This document shows, one piece after another, positions 7,690-19,299 of a stretch of DNA of 30,727 bases. Source of the stretch: DATLXU01 sp035575515 (GTDB taxonomy: Bacteria; Acidobacteriota; Blastocatellia; UBA7656); the NCBI GenBank assembly GCA_035575515.1, contig DATLXU010000045.1, positions 1 through 30,727 on the forward strand, written 5' to 3'. The position numbers were made by a program, and so were the translations under genes. Position 1 is the first letter of the stretch. The number at the start of each line of letters is the position of its first letter. The notes under the pieces are model-generated. The model saw nothing but the letters and a program-made list of their open reading frames with translations. It made no database searches and was not told the origin of the DNA.

Positions 7690-9099
7690 ATGAAAACTAT
7701 AATCGAGCCGTTCAGGGTCAAAGTGGTCGAACCCATAAAGATGACAACGCCCGACGAGCGCGAAGGCTATCTCAAAGAGGCATGGTACAACCTCTTTCAG
7801 CTTCGCGCCGAAGACGTGATCATTGATCTGCTGACCGACAGTGGGACGGCTGCTATGAGCGCAAATCAATGGTCTGCCATCATGCGAGGCGATGAATCCT
7901 ACGCAGGCAGCGCGAGCTTTTATCGCTTTGAAGAGATCGTGCGCGACATTTTCGGCTTTCGCCATATCATACCGATGCATCAGGGCCGCGCGGCTGAGCG
8001 AATACTTTTTTCAATAATGTGCAAGCCGGGCCAGATAGTTCCCAGCAACACTCATTTTGATACGACGCGAGCCAACGTCGAATACCTCGGTGTTGAGGCT
8101 ATTGATCTTGCGATACCGCAATTCTATCAGCCGTCGGTCTATCATCCGTTCAAAGGCAACATGGATACAGAGGCTCTGGACCGCTTGATAAGAAGCGTTG
8201 GGCCGGGCCGCATCCCGCTTGTGATGTTGACGGTCACGAATAATTCAGGCGGCGGCCAGCCCGTTTCGATGGCCAATATCCGCGAAGTCAAATCAATCTG
8301 CGAGCGATTCGGTATTCCTTTGTACCTCGATGCTTGTCGCTTCGCTGAGAACGCCTATTTCATAAAGCTGCGCGAAGAAGGCTACGCTGACAAAACGGTC
8401 AAAGAGATAGCGCGCGAGATGTTCTCTTACGCCGACGGCTGCACGATGTCGGCTAAAAAGAATGGGCTTGCGAACATCGGCGGATTCCTCTGCACCAACG
8501 ACGACGCGCTTGCGCAGCAGGAGAAAGATTTGCTGATACTGACGGAAGGCTTTCCGACTTATGGAGGGCTGGCGGGCCGCGACCTCGAAGCAATCGCCGT
8601 TGGACTCAAAGAAGCGTTGCACGAAGATTATCTATTCTATCGCTTCGCTTCAATAGGCTATCTGGGCAAGCACATCTCAGACGCAGGCGTGCCAATAGTC
8701 GAGCCGCCCGGCGGTCATGCGATTTACATTGATGCGAAAGCGATGCTGCCGCACATTCCTTCGCTTCAGTTTCCCGGACAGGCGCTCGCTGTTGAATTGT
8801 ATCGAGAGGCGGGGATTCGCTCTTGTGAAATAGGCTCGGTGATGCACGCAGAATCTAATCCAGAGGGAGATGGGGATCGCCCGGCAGCAATGGAACTTGT
8901 GCGATTGGCGATTCCTCACCGAGTCTATATGCAGAGCCACATTGATTACGTCATCGAAGCGATACTCGAAGTCAATCGCAGGCGCGAGTCAATCAGCGGC
9001 TACCGAATAATTCACCAGCCGCCGTTCCTTCGCCATTTCACGGCTAAGTTCGAGCCGCTGCCTGCGGTCAGTTCCGTTTCGACGGCTTCTGCAAAGTAG
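7690..9099 (+). CDS. tnaA: Tryptophanase (tryptophan indole-lyase)
   Basis: This cytosolic PLP enzyme (469 aa) of the beta-eliminating lyase family splits tryptophan to indole, pyruvate and ammonia. The PLP lysine is K257 in CTMSAKKNG. The nearest alternative is tyrosine phenol-lyase, which is distinguished by two positions. Where phenol-lyase has Thr124 and Phe448, this protein has Asp124 (THFDTTRA) and His449 (LRHFTAKF), as tryptophanases do. It also has EIGS in place of the phenol-lyase MERG segment containing Arg381. Other family blocks are IDLLTDSGT, HQGRAAE and EGFPTYGGLAGRD. The upstream APC permease probably imports the substrate. Activity on tryptophan rather than another beta-substituted amino acid is inferred from residues only. 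Confidence 0.9.
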   Translation: MKTIIEPFRVKVVEPIKMTTPDEREGYLKEAWYNLFQLRAEDVIIDLLTDSGTAAMSANQWSAIMRGDESYAGSASFYRFEEIVRDIFGFRHIIPMHQGRAAERILFSIMCKPGQIVPSNTHFDTTRANVEYLGVEAIDLAIPQFYQPSVYHPFKGNMDTEALDRLIRSVGPGRIPLVMLTVTNNSGGGQPVSMANIREVKSICERFGIPLYLDACRFAENAYFIKLREEGYADKTVKEIAREMFSYADGCTMSAKKNGLANIGGFLCTNDDALAQQEKDLLILTEGFPTYGGLAGRDLEAIAVGLKEALHEDYLFYRFASIGYLGKHISDAGVPIVEPPGGHAIYIDAKAMLPHIPSLQFPGQALAVELYREAGIRSCEIGSVMHAESNPEGDGDRPAAMELVRLAIPHRVYMQSHIDYVIEAILEVNRRRESISGYRIIHQPPFLRHFTAKFEPLPAVSSVSTASAK

Positions 9100-9156
9100 C
9101 CATTGCAGGCAGCGAGGCGCATAGTTTTTTCAGGTTCGAATATCTAGAGCGCGGGC

Positions 9157-12450
<3,294 letters not shown>

Positions 12451-12471
12451 ACGTACTCTCGATTGAAGAAA

Positions 12472-12582
12472 GCAGCAGGCAGTAGGCAACAGCTTCTGCA
12501 GAGAATTTATCAGGCGGAAATTGATAATCTGGTGTCATACAGAATCTTCTTCTCTTTTTGAGTGCCTGCTGCCTGCTGAACC
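12472..12582. repeat. Heptad inverted-array element A (pump operon)
   Basis: Three 7-bp units on the left (GCAGCAG, GCAGTAG, GCAACAG at 12472-12492) face units on the right (GTGCCTG, CTGCCTG, CTGAACC at 12562-12582). The core AGCAGGCAGTAGGCA (12474-12488) is complementary to 12563-12577 at 14 of 15 positions. The 69-nt spacer contains nested short inverted repeats (TTCTG/CAGAA, TATCA/TGATA) and the adaptor stop codon. The right array therefore lies inside the adaptor coding region and encodes its Gln/Ala-rich tail. It is one of four such elements in the window. Confidence 0.65.
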
Positions 12583-13763
12583 AGGCTCCCGTCGCTAACG
12601 CTCTCGACATGGTCAATGAGGATGCGCTCGCCTTCGCTCAGACCTGACAGGATTTCAACGCGCTCGCCGTATTGCTTGCCCGTCTTGATTAACCGCAGTC
12701 GAGCGATGTTCGATTCATCCACGACGAAAACGCCGACGAGTTGACCGCGCTCGACAATTGCCTGCCGCGGAATCGTCAGGGCCTGCTTCTGGCCCATTAT
12801 GAATCGAGCCTTGCCGTAAAGCCCTGACCAGAGCGATTGACTGCCTTCAACGTCTATTCTTACCGTGTAGCTTCGGCTCGCAGAGTCAGCCGCAGGAACT
12901 ATCTCTGAAACAGCTCCGCTGAATTCTGACGGTCCAAGAGCATCAATCAAAACTCGCGCTTTGGTTCCAACTCTGATTTTCGGCAACAGTGATTCTTCAA
13001 CCGATGCTTCGAGCCGATAGCTTGCGCCGTCTTCAATTGTCATCAGCGGAGCGCCGGGCGTGGCCATGTGACCAACGTCGGTTTGTTTCGACGTCACTAT
13101 GCCGTTTATTGGAGAAGTAATCTTCGCATAGCCGACATATACCTTAGCATTTGCGACATCGGCCTTTGCCTGAGCGATTTTGGCGAGCGCCTGACTGCGG
13201 CGCGCCTCAAGCGATTGAAGCATTCTGTCAGCGCGTTCGACCTCAGTCTCAGCAACCTGCTTTCTTGCTTGAACCTCGTCGAATTCCTGTCGGCTTACCG
13301 AGCGGCGTTCAAGCAGCGCCTTATAGCGATTGAAGGTCGCCGTTGCAAGCGTTAAGTTGGCTTCAGCAGCCTCTTTCGAGGATTCTGTTGCGTGAATTGT
13401 TCGCTCTATCTCTTCAAGAGCGTGGGTTGCTTCGCGCTCGCCCGCCTGAGCTTTGTCGAGCATCGCCGTCGCGTCGCTGCTGTCAATCTCTATGAGCAAC
13501 TGTCCTGCGCGTACGCGGTCGCCCTCGCGCGCGTGCACGGCGATTACTCTGCCCATGATCTTTGCGGATAAAACGCTCATCGTCTTTGAGCGAACCGTCC
13601 CGACCGCTTCGTAGTAATCGTCAATCGAAGACGCGGCGACGCGCTCGACCTTCGCGCCTTTCACTTCCGCCGGTTTCTCCGCCGCTGCCTGCTGCTTTGT
13701 CGAGCAGGAGATAGTCAGCGCGGCGACTGCGATTATTGCTACGGCTGCGAATAGCCCTTTCAT
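12510..13763 (-). CDS. RND efflux periplasmic adaptor (membrane fusion protein), probable lipoprotein
   Basis: This HlyD/AcrA-type adaptor (417 aa) bridges the RND pump and the TolC channel. The N-terminus MKGLFAAVAIIAVAAL followed by TISC20 looks like a lipoprotein signal with C20 as acylation site, though the residue at -3 is Thr rather than the usual Leu. Next come the first half of the lipoyl/barrel-sandwich domain (IMGRVIAVHAREGDRV), a long alpha-hairpin coiled coil at about 100-200, the second lipoyl half (ITSPINGIVTSKQTDVGH) and beta-barrel domains. ATG 13763 is preferred to ATGs 12 and 15 bp upstream because GAGG lies six bases ahead of it. The last about 20 residues, rich in Gln and Ala, are encoded by repeat element A and look like a recent extension. 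Confidence 0.92.
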   Translation of the reverse strand: MKGLFAAVAIIAVAALTISCSTKQQAAAEKPAEVKGAKVERVAASSIDDYYEAVGTVRSKTMSVLSAKIMGRVIAVHAREGDRVRAGQLLIEIDSSDATAMLDKAQAGEREATHALEEIERTIHATESSKEAAEANLTLATATFNRYKALLERRSVSRQEFDEVQARKQVAETEVERADRMLQSLEARRSQALAKIAQAKADVANAKVYVGYAKITSPINGIVTSKQTDVGHMATPGAPLMTIEDGASYRLEASVEESLLPKIRVGTKARVLIDALGPSEFSGAVSEIVPAADSASRSYTVRIDVEGSQSLWSGLYGKARFIMGQKQALTIPRQAIVERGQLVGVFVVDESNIARLRLIKTGKQYGERVEILSGLSEGERILIDHVESVSDGSLVQQAAGTQKEKKILYDTRLSISA

Positions 13764-13783
13764 ATTCGACCTCATCATTGTTG

Positions 13784-15271
13784 TCAGGCGAACGCTTGAA
13801 CATCGTTAAGCCTTCCTGTGGCGAGCAACACGGTCGCGTAGCCGATGTAATGATCGTATCGAGCCGAAAGCAAAGTCATCCGCGCGCGCACGAAAGTTGT
13901 CTCTGCCCGAAGGACTTCGGTTATGGTCGTCAGTCCTTCGCTGTAGCGATCCTGAACTATTCGCAAAGCCTCTTTCGCCTGCTCGACCACTCGCGCAGCA
14001 ACCGCCACTCGCTCGCGCGCTGAGACGAATTGCTGATACGCGCGAATCACCTCAAAGCGAATCTGGCTGGCCTTCTGCTCCTGCTCGGCTGCGGAGATTG
14101 CTTCGGCGGCGCGAGCCTGCTTGAGCCGCGCGCTTCGGCCCACGTCGAACAGGGTGAACGTGACGCTTGCGCCGACCGTGTAATCGCTGCCACCATCTTT
14201 TATTCCGTGGCTGCTTGCGCCCATCGCGCCGAACAGTTCAACTCTTGGCAGGTACTCGGCCCTTGTTCCGCGCTTGCGCTCTGCGCTCAGCTTCAAGGCC
14301 AGCTCCGCGCGCTTGAAGTCAGGTCGGTTGTCGAGCGCGATGCGAATTAATACATCCTGCTTTTCGATATCGAAAGATCGCTCTAAGAGATGACCCGCGA
14401 TCTTCTGCGGCGTGTCAGCGCTGATGCCGAGCGCGGTGTTGAGCGCAGCCGTTGCGGTGATGATGTCTCCTTCGGCTTGAATCTGCTGCTGACGAAATTC
14501 CGCGAGTTGTACCTCAGCCGCTAGCAAATCCGATTGAACCACCATCCCCTCATCGAACAGATCGCGAATGCGCTTCACGTCCGCTTCGGCCATCTTCACC
14601 GCCTCATCGTTTACTTCGCGCTTCGCTTCGGCGACGAGCAGACCGTAATAGGCGCGGAGCACTTCAAAGCGCAGGCGCTGCTCGGCTGTTTGCCTGTCAC
14701 AATCGGCCTGCTGCTGGATTATGCGAGCTTGATTGATGCGCGTGTCGGATTGCTTTTGATCGAAAAGCGGGAAACGAAACGAGAGCGACGTGCGAAAGTT
14801 GTTGAGCGCGTCGGGGTTGTTTAGAAACTCGGGATCGAAATTCTGCGGCCCGAACCTTCCCTGCTCAAGAAGCGAGCCGAAAACGAATACAGGATTATTG
14901 CTGCGTGTGAAAGTTTCGCTCACTTGCGCGAAAGGCAGCTTGCTTGCTCGCGCTTCGGCCAGTTGTGCGTCTGCCATCTCGCGCCCGTACGTAGTCGCTC
15001 TGATTAATGGGTTTGTCTTGAGCGCGATCTCTACGGCGAGCGGAAGCGTCAGGCTGTTGCTTTCATTTGCAGCCGAAGACGGCGCGGGCGAATTAGATTG
15101 AGCTAAAGCGCGGAGGACCGAATTCGCTTGAAGATTAAGCAGCGCGATTGCTAAAGCCAGAGCAAAGAGAAGATTGGTACGACCTTTCAAAGACGCGCGA
15201 TGAATCGTGCCTGAACCTTTCTTCGTATTCAGAGACTTTGCTACGCGAGCTAATCTACAAGCAACAGCCAT
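13784..15271 (-). CDS. TolC-family outer-membrane efflux channel
   Basis: This outer-membrane factor (495 aa) completes the tripartite pump. After a long basic N-region, a hydrophobic signal core (LLFALALAIALLNL, about residues 32-45) leads to a probable cleavage near ALAQS. Two homologous helical repeats follow, with the family's LPLAVEIALKTNP start and long heptad-like helices rich in Gln, Ala and Arg (for example RAYYGLLVAEAKREVNDEAVKMAEADV). ATG 15271 was chosen because a GAGG lies nine bases upstream; the frame stays open to two ATGs 54 and 66 bp further up that lack such a site. Its stop is 20 bp before the adaptor start. Confidence 0.92.
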   Translation of the reverse strand: MAVACRLARVAKSLNTKKGSGTIHRASLKGRTNLLFALALAIALLNLQANSVLRALAQSNSPAPSSAANESNSLTLPLAVEIALKTNPLIRATTYGREMADAQLAEARASKLPFAQVSETFTRSNNPVFVFGSLLEQGRFGPQNFDPEFLNNPDALNNFRTSLSFRFPLFDQKQSDTRINQARIIQQQADCDRQTAEQRLRFEVLRAYYGLLVAEAKREVNDEAVKMAEADVKRIRDLFDEGMVVQSDLLAAEVQLAEFRQQQIQAEGDIITATAALNTALGISADTPQKIAGHLLERSFDIEKQDVLIRIALDNRPDFKRAELALKLSAERKRGTRAEYLPRVELFGAMGASSHGIKDGGSDYTVGASVTFTLFDVGRSARLKQARAAEAISAAEQEQKASQIRFEVIRAYQQFVSARERVAVAARVVEQAKEALRIVQDRYSEGLTTITEVLRAETTFVRARMTLLSARYDHYIGYATVLLATGRLNDVQAFA

Positions 15272-15371
15272 GCCGGTTATCCTCACAGGCGCAATCGCCT
15301 CGACAATTGTGCCAATGACGCTCATTTGACCGCGCATAATTTGCCGCCGCTTGCGCCAGACTGAAACTCAA

Positions 15372-15590
15372 TCAGGCTTGATTTGAAATTGGCTTGGTCG
15401 CTTCATCCTTCGCGCCGAGCTTGCGCAGGATCGTCATCATCGGGCACCAGTTCGTGAAGGCCGACTGAATCAGATTGAGCGCAACGAACCCGGTCAACAG
15501 AAACCAGTACGGGCTGACGTAGTAGCCTAAGAGCACGCTCATCAGCACAAATATCCCGGCTATCAGCCGCAGGTATCTTTCAACATTCAT
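15372..15590 (-). CDS. Small DUF2892 (YgaP-like transmembrane domain) protein
   Basis: This 72-aa inner-membrane protein has two hydrophobic segments (about residues 8-26 and 28-46), then N47-W-C49-P50-MMTILRKLG and a polar tail. The Cys-Pro after the second helix and the overall pattern are those of DUF2892. The function of this family is not settled; members sit near rhodanese, redox and efflux genes. ATG 15590 is preceded by a strong GGAGGT Shine-Dalgarno, so upstream in-frame codons were excluded. It is the first gene of the RND pump operon, 100 bp before the TolC gene. Confidence 0.85.
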   Translation of the reverse strand: MNVERYLRLIAGIFVLMSVLLGYYVSPYWFLLTGFVALNLIQSAFTNWCPMMTILRKLGAKDEATKPISNQA

Positions 15591-15851
15591 ATCAACCTCC
15601 GTCTTTGCGGAAAAAGTTCGATGCAACTACGAAACCATAGAAAAGCGGTGGCACTCATCACGGCGGCGCGGATTAGAACTTTATAAATCGTGACTTATGG
15701 CGAGCCTCGCGGCCCGCCGCAGTGGAATATTCCTCAGCCCTTGTGTGATATACCCCAGCGAAGATGGCAAGCCATTGGATATCGGATAGACATCGCGCGG
15801 GCATACTCATTGCTGTTGAACCTGATTGAAGTACCAATAGGAGCGGTCATA
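15591..15851. promoter_or_regulatory. Divergent intergenic region, pump operon / osmC
   Basis: These 261 bp separate the minus-strand pump operon from the plus-strand osmC gene and must hold both promoters. I found no convincing -35/-10 pair in either direction. A perfect 10-bp palindrome, GGAATATTCC, is at 15724-15733 and could be an operator. AGGAG at about 15839-15843 is the osmC ribosome-binding site. No gene is visible here. Confidence 0.4.
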
Positions 15852-16304
15852 ATGGAAAATCAGTACTACTATGAGACTGAAGTCGGTTGGATGGGCAAGC
15901 GTCACGGCTACCTGCAATCGCCGGGGCTTCCAATCCTTGAAGTGGCATCGCCGCCCGAGTTTCAAGGACAGGATCACACCTGGACGCCTGAGCACCTGTT
16001 CGTCGCGTCGGTCAATTCCTGCTTCATGGCTACGTTCGTCGCGATGGCGGAACTGTCTAAACTCGACCTCGTGAGCTTCGCATCGAAAGCCGTTGGCAAG
16101 CTTGAAAAGATAGAAGGGCGCGGCTACGTGATTTCGGAGATAACGCTGAAACCGAAGGTGGTCATTAAGCAGGAGCGCGACACGGAGCGAGCCGAGCGGT
16201 TGCTTGAAAAGGCCGAACAGCGATGCTTCATCTCGAACTCGATAAACGCAAGGGTGAAGCTCGTGCCTGAGATTGAATTTGAAGAGATATGCGCCTGCGC
16301 TTAA
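15852..16304 (+). CDS. OsmC/Ohr-family peroxide-handling protein
   Basis: This cytosolic 150-aa protein belongs to a family that reduces organic hydroperoxides with two cysteines. Both are present: C57 in WTPEHLFVASVNSCF and C125 in EQRCFISNS, the usual positions for OsmC-like proteins. It begins with MENQYYYETEVGWMGKRHG. ATG 15852 has AGGAG at eight bases, so the longer open frame that starts at 15690 was rejected. It is divergent from the efflux operon, which fits a shared stress response, but this is inference. It converges with the E1 beta gene, 15 bp apart with no terminator visible. Confidence 0.88.
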   Translation: MENQYYYETEVGWMGKRHGYLQSPGLPILEVASPPEFQGQDHTWTPEHLFVASVNSCFMATFVAMAELSKLDLVSFASKAVGKLEKIEGRGYVISEITLKPKVVIKQERDTERAERLLEKAEQRCFISNSINARVKLVPEIEFEEICACA

Positions 16305-16319
16305 CGGCGCTCGCGCAAT

Positions 16320-17294
16320 TCAATAAGCGAGCAATTTGCGCGCAGCCGCTAATATTTTGTCAACCGATGGAAGCATGGCCATCTCAAGCGGCGGGCTGAA
16401 GGGCACAGGCACATCTAAAGCCGCTACACGCATCACGGGTGCATCCAGATACTCAAACGCTTCCTCAGCGATGAGCGCGGCGATTTCGGCCCCGAAGCCT
16501 GCCGTCAAATTCGCTTCGTGAACAATCAGCGCCCGGCTCGTTTTCTTTACGCTCTCAAGGAGAGCCTCTTTATCCAGCGGCGCGAGCGAGCGCAAATCAA
16601 CCACCTCGACTGATGCGCCTTCGCGCTCAAGCACGCGAGCAGCTTCAACGCACAGATGCACAGCGCCGCCGTAGCTAATAATTGAAAGATCGCTTCCGAT
16701 TGTTCTCAATGCCGCAACTCCGATTGGTGTGATGAACTCTTCATCGGGCACCTCTTCGCGATAATGGCGATAAAGAAATTTATTCTCAAGGTAAATCACC
16801 GGGTTGTTGTCGCGAATCGAGGCGATGAGCAGGCCCTTCGCGTCTTTGGCAGTCGAAGGAAGCACGACCTTGAGGCCCGGCGTGTGAGCAAACCACGCTT
16901 CAGGATTTTGGGAATGATAAGGCCCGGCGTGAATGCCTCCGCCCGTAGGCCCGCGAAACACAACGGGCATCTGGATGCCCCAGCGGTAATAACACTTCGC
17001 GGCGTAGTTGACTATCTGATCTAATGCGCACGCGATGAAATCAATGAATTGAAATTCGACGACCGGGCGGAACCCAACCGTAGCCGCCGCGCACGCTGCG
17101 CCGACAAAACCTGATTCCGAAATTGGCGTGTCAATAACTCGTTCGGGCCCGAACTCTTCTAGAAAGCCTTGAGTGATTTTGAACGCGCCGCCGAACATGC
17201 CTATGTCTTCGCCAATAATAAAAACATCCGGGTCGCGGCGCATCTCTTCGCGCAGCGCGCTGCTGATGGCTTGAAGATATGTGATATTAGCCAT
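16320..17294 (-). CDS. 2-oxoacid dehydrogenase E1 component, beta subunit
   Basis: This is the beta half (324 aa) of a thiamine-diphosphate-dependent decarboxylase of the pyruvate/branched-chain 2-oxoacid/acetoin dehydrogenase type. It acts with the alpha subunit encoded 6 bp upstream. Visible features are GEDIGMFGGAFKITQGF, the cofactor-activating Glu E60 in DTPISESGF, FRGPTGGG and HSQNPEAWFAHTPGLKVV. The C-terminal transketolase domain has EVVDLRSLAPLDKEALLESV. No E2 or E3 gene is next to the pair, so the complex must borrow these from elsewhere. The 2-oxoacid used cannot be decided from sequence by eye. Confidence 0.92.
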   Translation of the reverse strand: MANITYLQAISSALREEMRRDPDVFIIGEDIGMFGGAFKITQGFLEEFGPERVIDTPISESGFVGAACAAATVGFRPVVEFQFIDFIACALDQIVNYAAKCYYRWGIQMPVVFRGPTGGGIHAGPYHSQNPEAWFAHTPGLKVVLPSTAKDAKGLLIASIRDNNPVIYLENKFLYRHYREEVPDEEFITPIGVAALRTIGSDLSIISYGGAVHLCVEAARVLEREGASVEVVDLRSLAPLDKEALLESVKKTSRALIVHEANLTAGFGAEIAALIAEEAFEYLDAPVMRVAALDVPVPFSPPLEMAMLPSVDKILAAARKLLAY

Positions 17295-17300
17295 GCCGAT

Positions 17301-18449
17301 TCAGAAGTGCTCGCCTGACGAGCGATCCTGCGCGGCCATCAACGATGGGATCGCAGGATGTTCGATTGGTTCGTAGATATTCGTTCTGTCTTCCGGCTTC
17401 GTATCGTGCGGCGATGCGGCGAATAATCGCTCTGTTACTGATTCGGGTTTCGGGTAGGGAAGCGATTGAGCGTATTCAACCGCTGCTTCGACCTGTCGCG
17501 CGGCTACTTCATCAATTCGCGCAAGCATTCCTCGATTCACCTTCGCCCGCTCAACGAGCCAGCGGCGGTACATTGCAATAGGGTCGCGCTCTTCCCAAAA
17601 CTTTCTTAGCTCCGCTGGCACGTAGCTGCAATCATCGTGCTCGCCGTGCCCGCGCTGGCGAAAAGTCTTGAACTCAATCAGCGCAGGCCCATTGCCGCCT
17701 CTCGCGTGCTCAATGCCGCGCCGGGCCGCTTCAATCACCGTGAATAGATCATTGCCGAAAGCAGTTTCGGCATAAATGTTGAACGCGGGCGCGCGGTCCG
17801 CGACGTTGCGCACGGGCATCTGTTTCTCAGGAGGCGTCGAGTAGGCGAATTGATTTACCTCGCAGATTACGACGAGCGGCAGCTTGTGAATCGAAGCGAA
17901 ATTCAGCCCTTCGTAAAAATCGCCGGGACTCGTCGCGCCGTCGCCTGTGAATGCAAGAAAGATATTCGGCTGCTTTCTCAATTTGAAAGCAAGCGCGTAG
18001 CCAGCGCCCGCAGGTATCCACGATGCCATCGAGCCATTGTGATACGGCGCGATGCCGTAATTCTCCATGTCGGCCAGGAATAACCCAAGCTCGCGCCCGC
18101 GCGATGGTTCTTGGTTTTTGCCGAACCAGCGAGCCATCACATGCTCAGGTTTCACGCCTCGATAAAACCAGGCAGACAGATTTCGCGCGACGGTCGAGAA
18201 CAGGTCGCCCTTTTGCAAAAGGCTCGCGCAACCGACCGACGTTGCTTCGTGGCCCATGCCGAGATAGACCGCGCCGAAAATCTTGCCCTGACGATATAGC
18301 GCGGCGAGCTTCTCTTCAAACACGCGCGCGAGCCGCATCGCCGAATACATCTTTAAGAGTTCTTCTTCAGTGTAGTGAAGCGCGCGAGGGTCGGCCTGAA
18401 TCTCATTCGGATAGTCGGGCAGCGTGATGTGAGGCGATGTTTGGGCCAT
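17301..18449 (-). CDS. 2-oxoacid dehydrogenase E1 component, alpha subunit
   Basis: This alpha subunit (382 aa) forms the thiamine-diphosphate site with the beta chain. The cofactor motif begins G169-D170-G171 and closes at N199 (GDGATSPGDFYEG ... CEVNQ). The mobile catalytic loop reads RQRGHGEHDDCSYVP with H268, the region that in mitochondrial enzymes carries regulatory serines. This loop looks like neither classical pyruvate (HGHSMSDP) nor branched-chain (HHSTSDD) enzymes, so the substrate is left open. AGGA lies about nine bases before ATG 18449. A 13-bp hairpin 28 bp upstream of the start may sit at the 5' end of the mRNA or end the preceding transcript. Confidence 0.92.
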   Translation of the reverse strand: MAQTSPHITLPDYPNEIQADPRALHYTEEELLKMYSAMRLARVFEEKLAALYRQGKIFGAVYLGMGHEATSVGCASLLQKGDLFSTVARNLSAWFYRGVKPEHVMARWFGKNQEPSRGRELGLFLADMENYGIAPYHNGSMASWIPAGAGYALAFKLRKQPNIFLAFTGDGATSPGDFYEGLNFASIHKLPLVVICEVNQFAYSTPPEKQMPVRNVADRAPAFNIYAETAFGNDLFTVIEAARRGIEHARGGNGPALIEFKTFRQRGHGEHDDCSYVPAELRKFWEERDPIAMYRRWLVERAKVNRGMLARIDEVAARQVEAAVEYAQSLPYPKPESVTERLFAASPHDTKPEDRTNIYEPIEHPAIPSLMAAQDRSSGEHF

Positions 18450-18476
18450 CTTGATTGTTCCTGCTGTGACAGTAGA

Positions 18477-18516
18477 AAGGCTCTCGCAATCTGAGAGAAC
18501 GATTTGCGAGAGCCTT
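18477..18516 (-). terminator. 13-bp perfect stem-loop upstream of E1 alpha
   Basis: Arms 18477-18489 and 18504-18516 (AAGGCTCTCGCAA and its exact complement) enclose a 14-nt loop. On the minus strand the stem ends in CCTTTCTACT, a weak T-tract. It could terminate the metallo-beta-lactamase gene that ends 70 bp upstream. A TATATC lies just upstream on the minus strand; if that is a -10 box, the stem would instead form the 5' end of the E1 mRNA. Confidence 0.6.
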
Positions 18517-18585
18517 GATGATATACCAGATTTACAGGCAGGAATGAAAGTCGAAAATTTTCCGCTCGACTGCTGCGCGGCTTTC

Positions 18586-19296
18586 TTATTGGGAAAGTCT
18601 TTCCGCCAGAGCGCGAATCAATTGCGCGCCGTCGCCGCGCCACGCGCTGCCGTGCATGCAGGCGAGCGTTCTTGGTTCAAGTTGGGCGAGCCGCTCAAGT
18701 ATCGCTGGCGTGTTCTTTGAATGAGAATAGCCGTCCATCTGTTTGCGGAACTCTTCGCTCGGCTCAAGAATATCCGAATCCGTAAGCGCGGGCAGGCGGT
18801 CGCCTCCCTGTACGAAAAGGTCGCTGCACAGAAGGGTTTCAGTCTCGCGCTCCATCATCAGACCGCATTCCCACGCGTGCGGAACGTGCGCCGTGTCGAG
18901 CCATTGAACCGTGTGGTGGCCAAGCGAAAGTATTTCGCCATCGGCCAGAACGAGCGCCGGGCGATTTGAGAAATCATTTATCGAAAGCATCGCGCCGAGC
19001 GCGCCGCACACAGGCTCGGCCTGCGGAGCTATCGCCAGCCACTCGTTGAGCGAGCCGCATTCGTCGGCTTCAAAATGCGAGAAGGAAATATAGCGGAGCT
19101 GCTCGACAGGCATGATGCTTGCGACGGCTTCGCGCACGAGCGGGAATATTCCTCGCATTCCTGTGTGGAACAGCAGCGGCGCGTCGTCCAGAATCAGATA
19201 CTGGTTGAACGTAAAGCCCGGAACAGGCGTGCTGATGCGATAGATTCCGCTCGCTATCTCGTGAACATTTGTTCCTGATTCCTTGTTAGTAATCAT
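18586..19296 (-). CDS. Metallo-beta-lactamase-fold protein, diiron (ODP/flavodiiron-like) type
   Basis: This 236-aa protein is a stand-alone metallo-beta-lactamase domain. The metal motif is H74-x-E76-x-D78 (SHFEADECG) rather than the hydrolase HxHxDH. Further candidate ligands are H137 or H140, D159 (CSDLF) and H215 (CMHGS). The Glu in the second position is characteristic of the diiron sites of flavodiiron proteins and their relatives (oxygen-binding diiron proteins), so an oxygen or redox role is likelier than hydrolysis. There is no flavodoxin domain, so an electron partner would be separate. ATG 19296 has GAGGTG at a normal distance; a TTG upstream was discarded. It lies 147 bp after the Old-Yellow-Enzyme gene. 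Confidence 0.82.
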   Translation of the reverse strand: MITNKESGTNVHEIASGIYRISTPVPGFTFNQYLILDDAPLLFHTGMRGIFPLVREAVASIMPVEQLRYISFSHFEADECGSLNEWLAIAPQAEPVCGALGAMLSINDFSNRPALVLADGEILSLGHHTVQWLDTAHVPHAWECGLMMERETETLLCSDLFVQGGDRLPALTDSDILEPSEEFRKQMDGYSHSKNTPAILERLAQLEPRTLACMHGSAWRGDGAQLIRALAERLSQ

Positions 19297-19299
19297 TTC

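Noticed and set aside
7690..9099. Tyrosine phenol-lyase as the identity of the lyase
   Set aside because: Positions 124 and 449 carry Asp and His as in tryptophanase, not Thr and Phe.
12451..12489. Upstream extension of the RND pump from a TTG at 12489
   Set aside because: The added residues are encoded by the heptad repeat. ATG 12450 gives the family N-terminus.
15690..15851. Long N-terminal extension of the OsmC protein
   Set aside because: AGGAG correctly spaced before ATG 15852 and the family N-terminus favour the shorter form.
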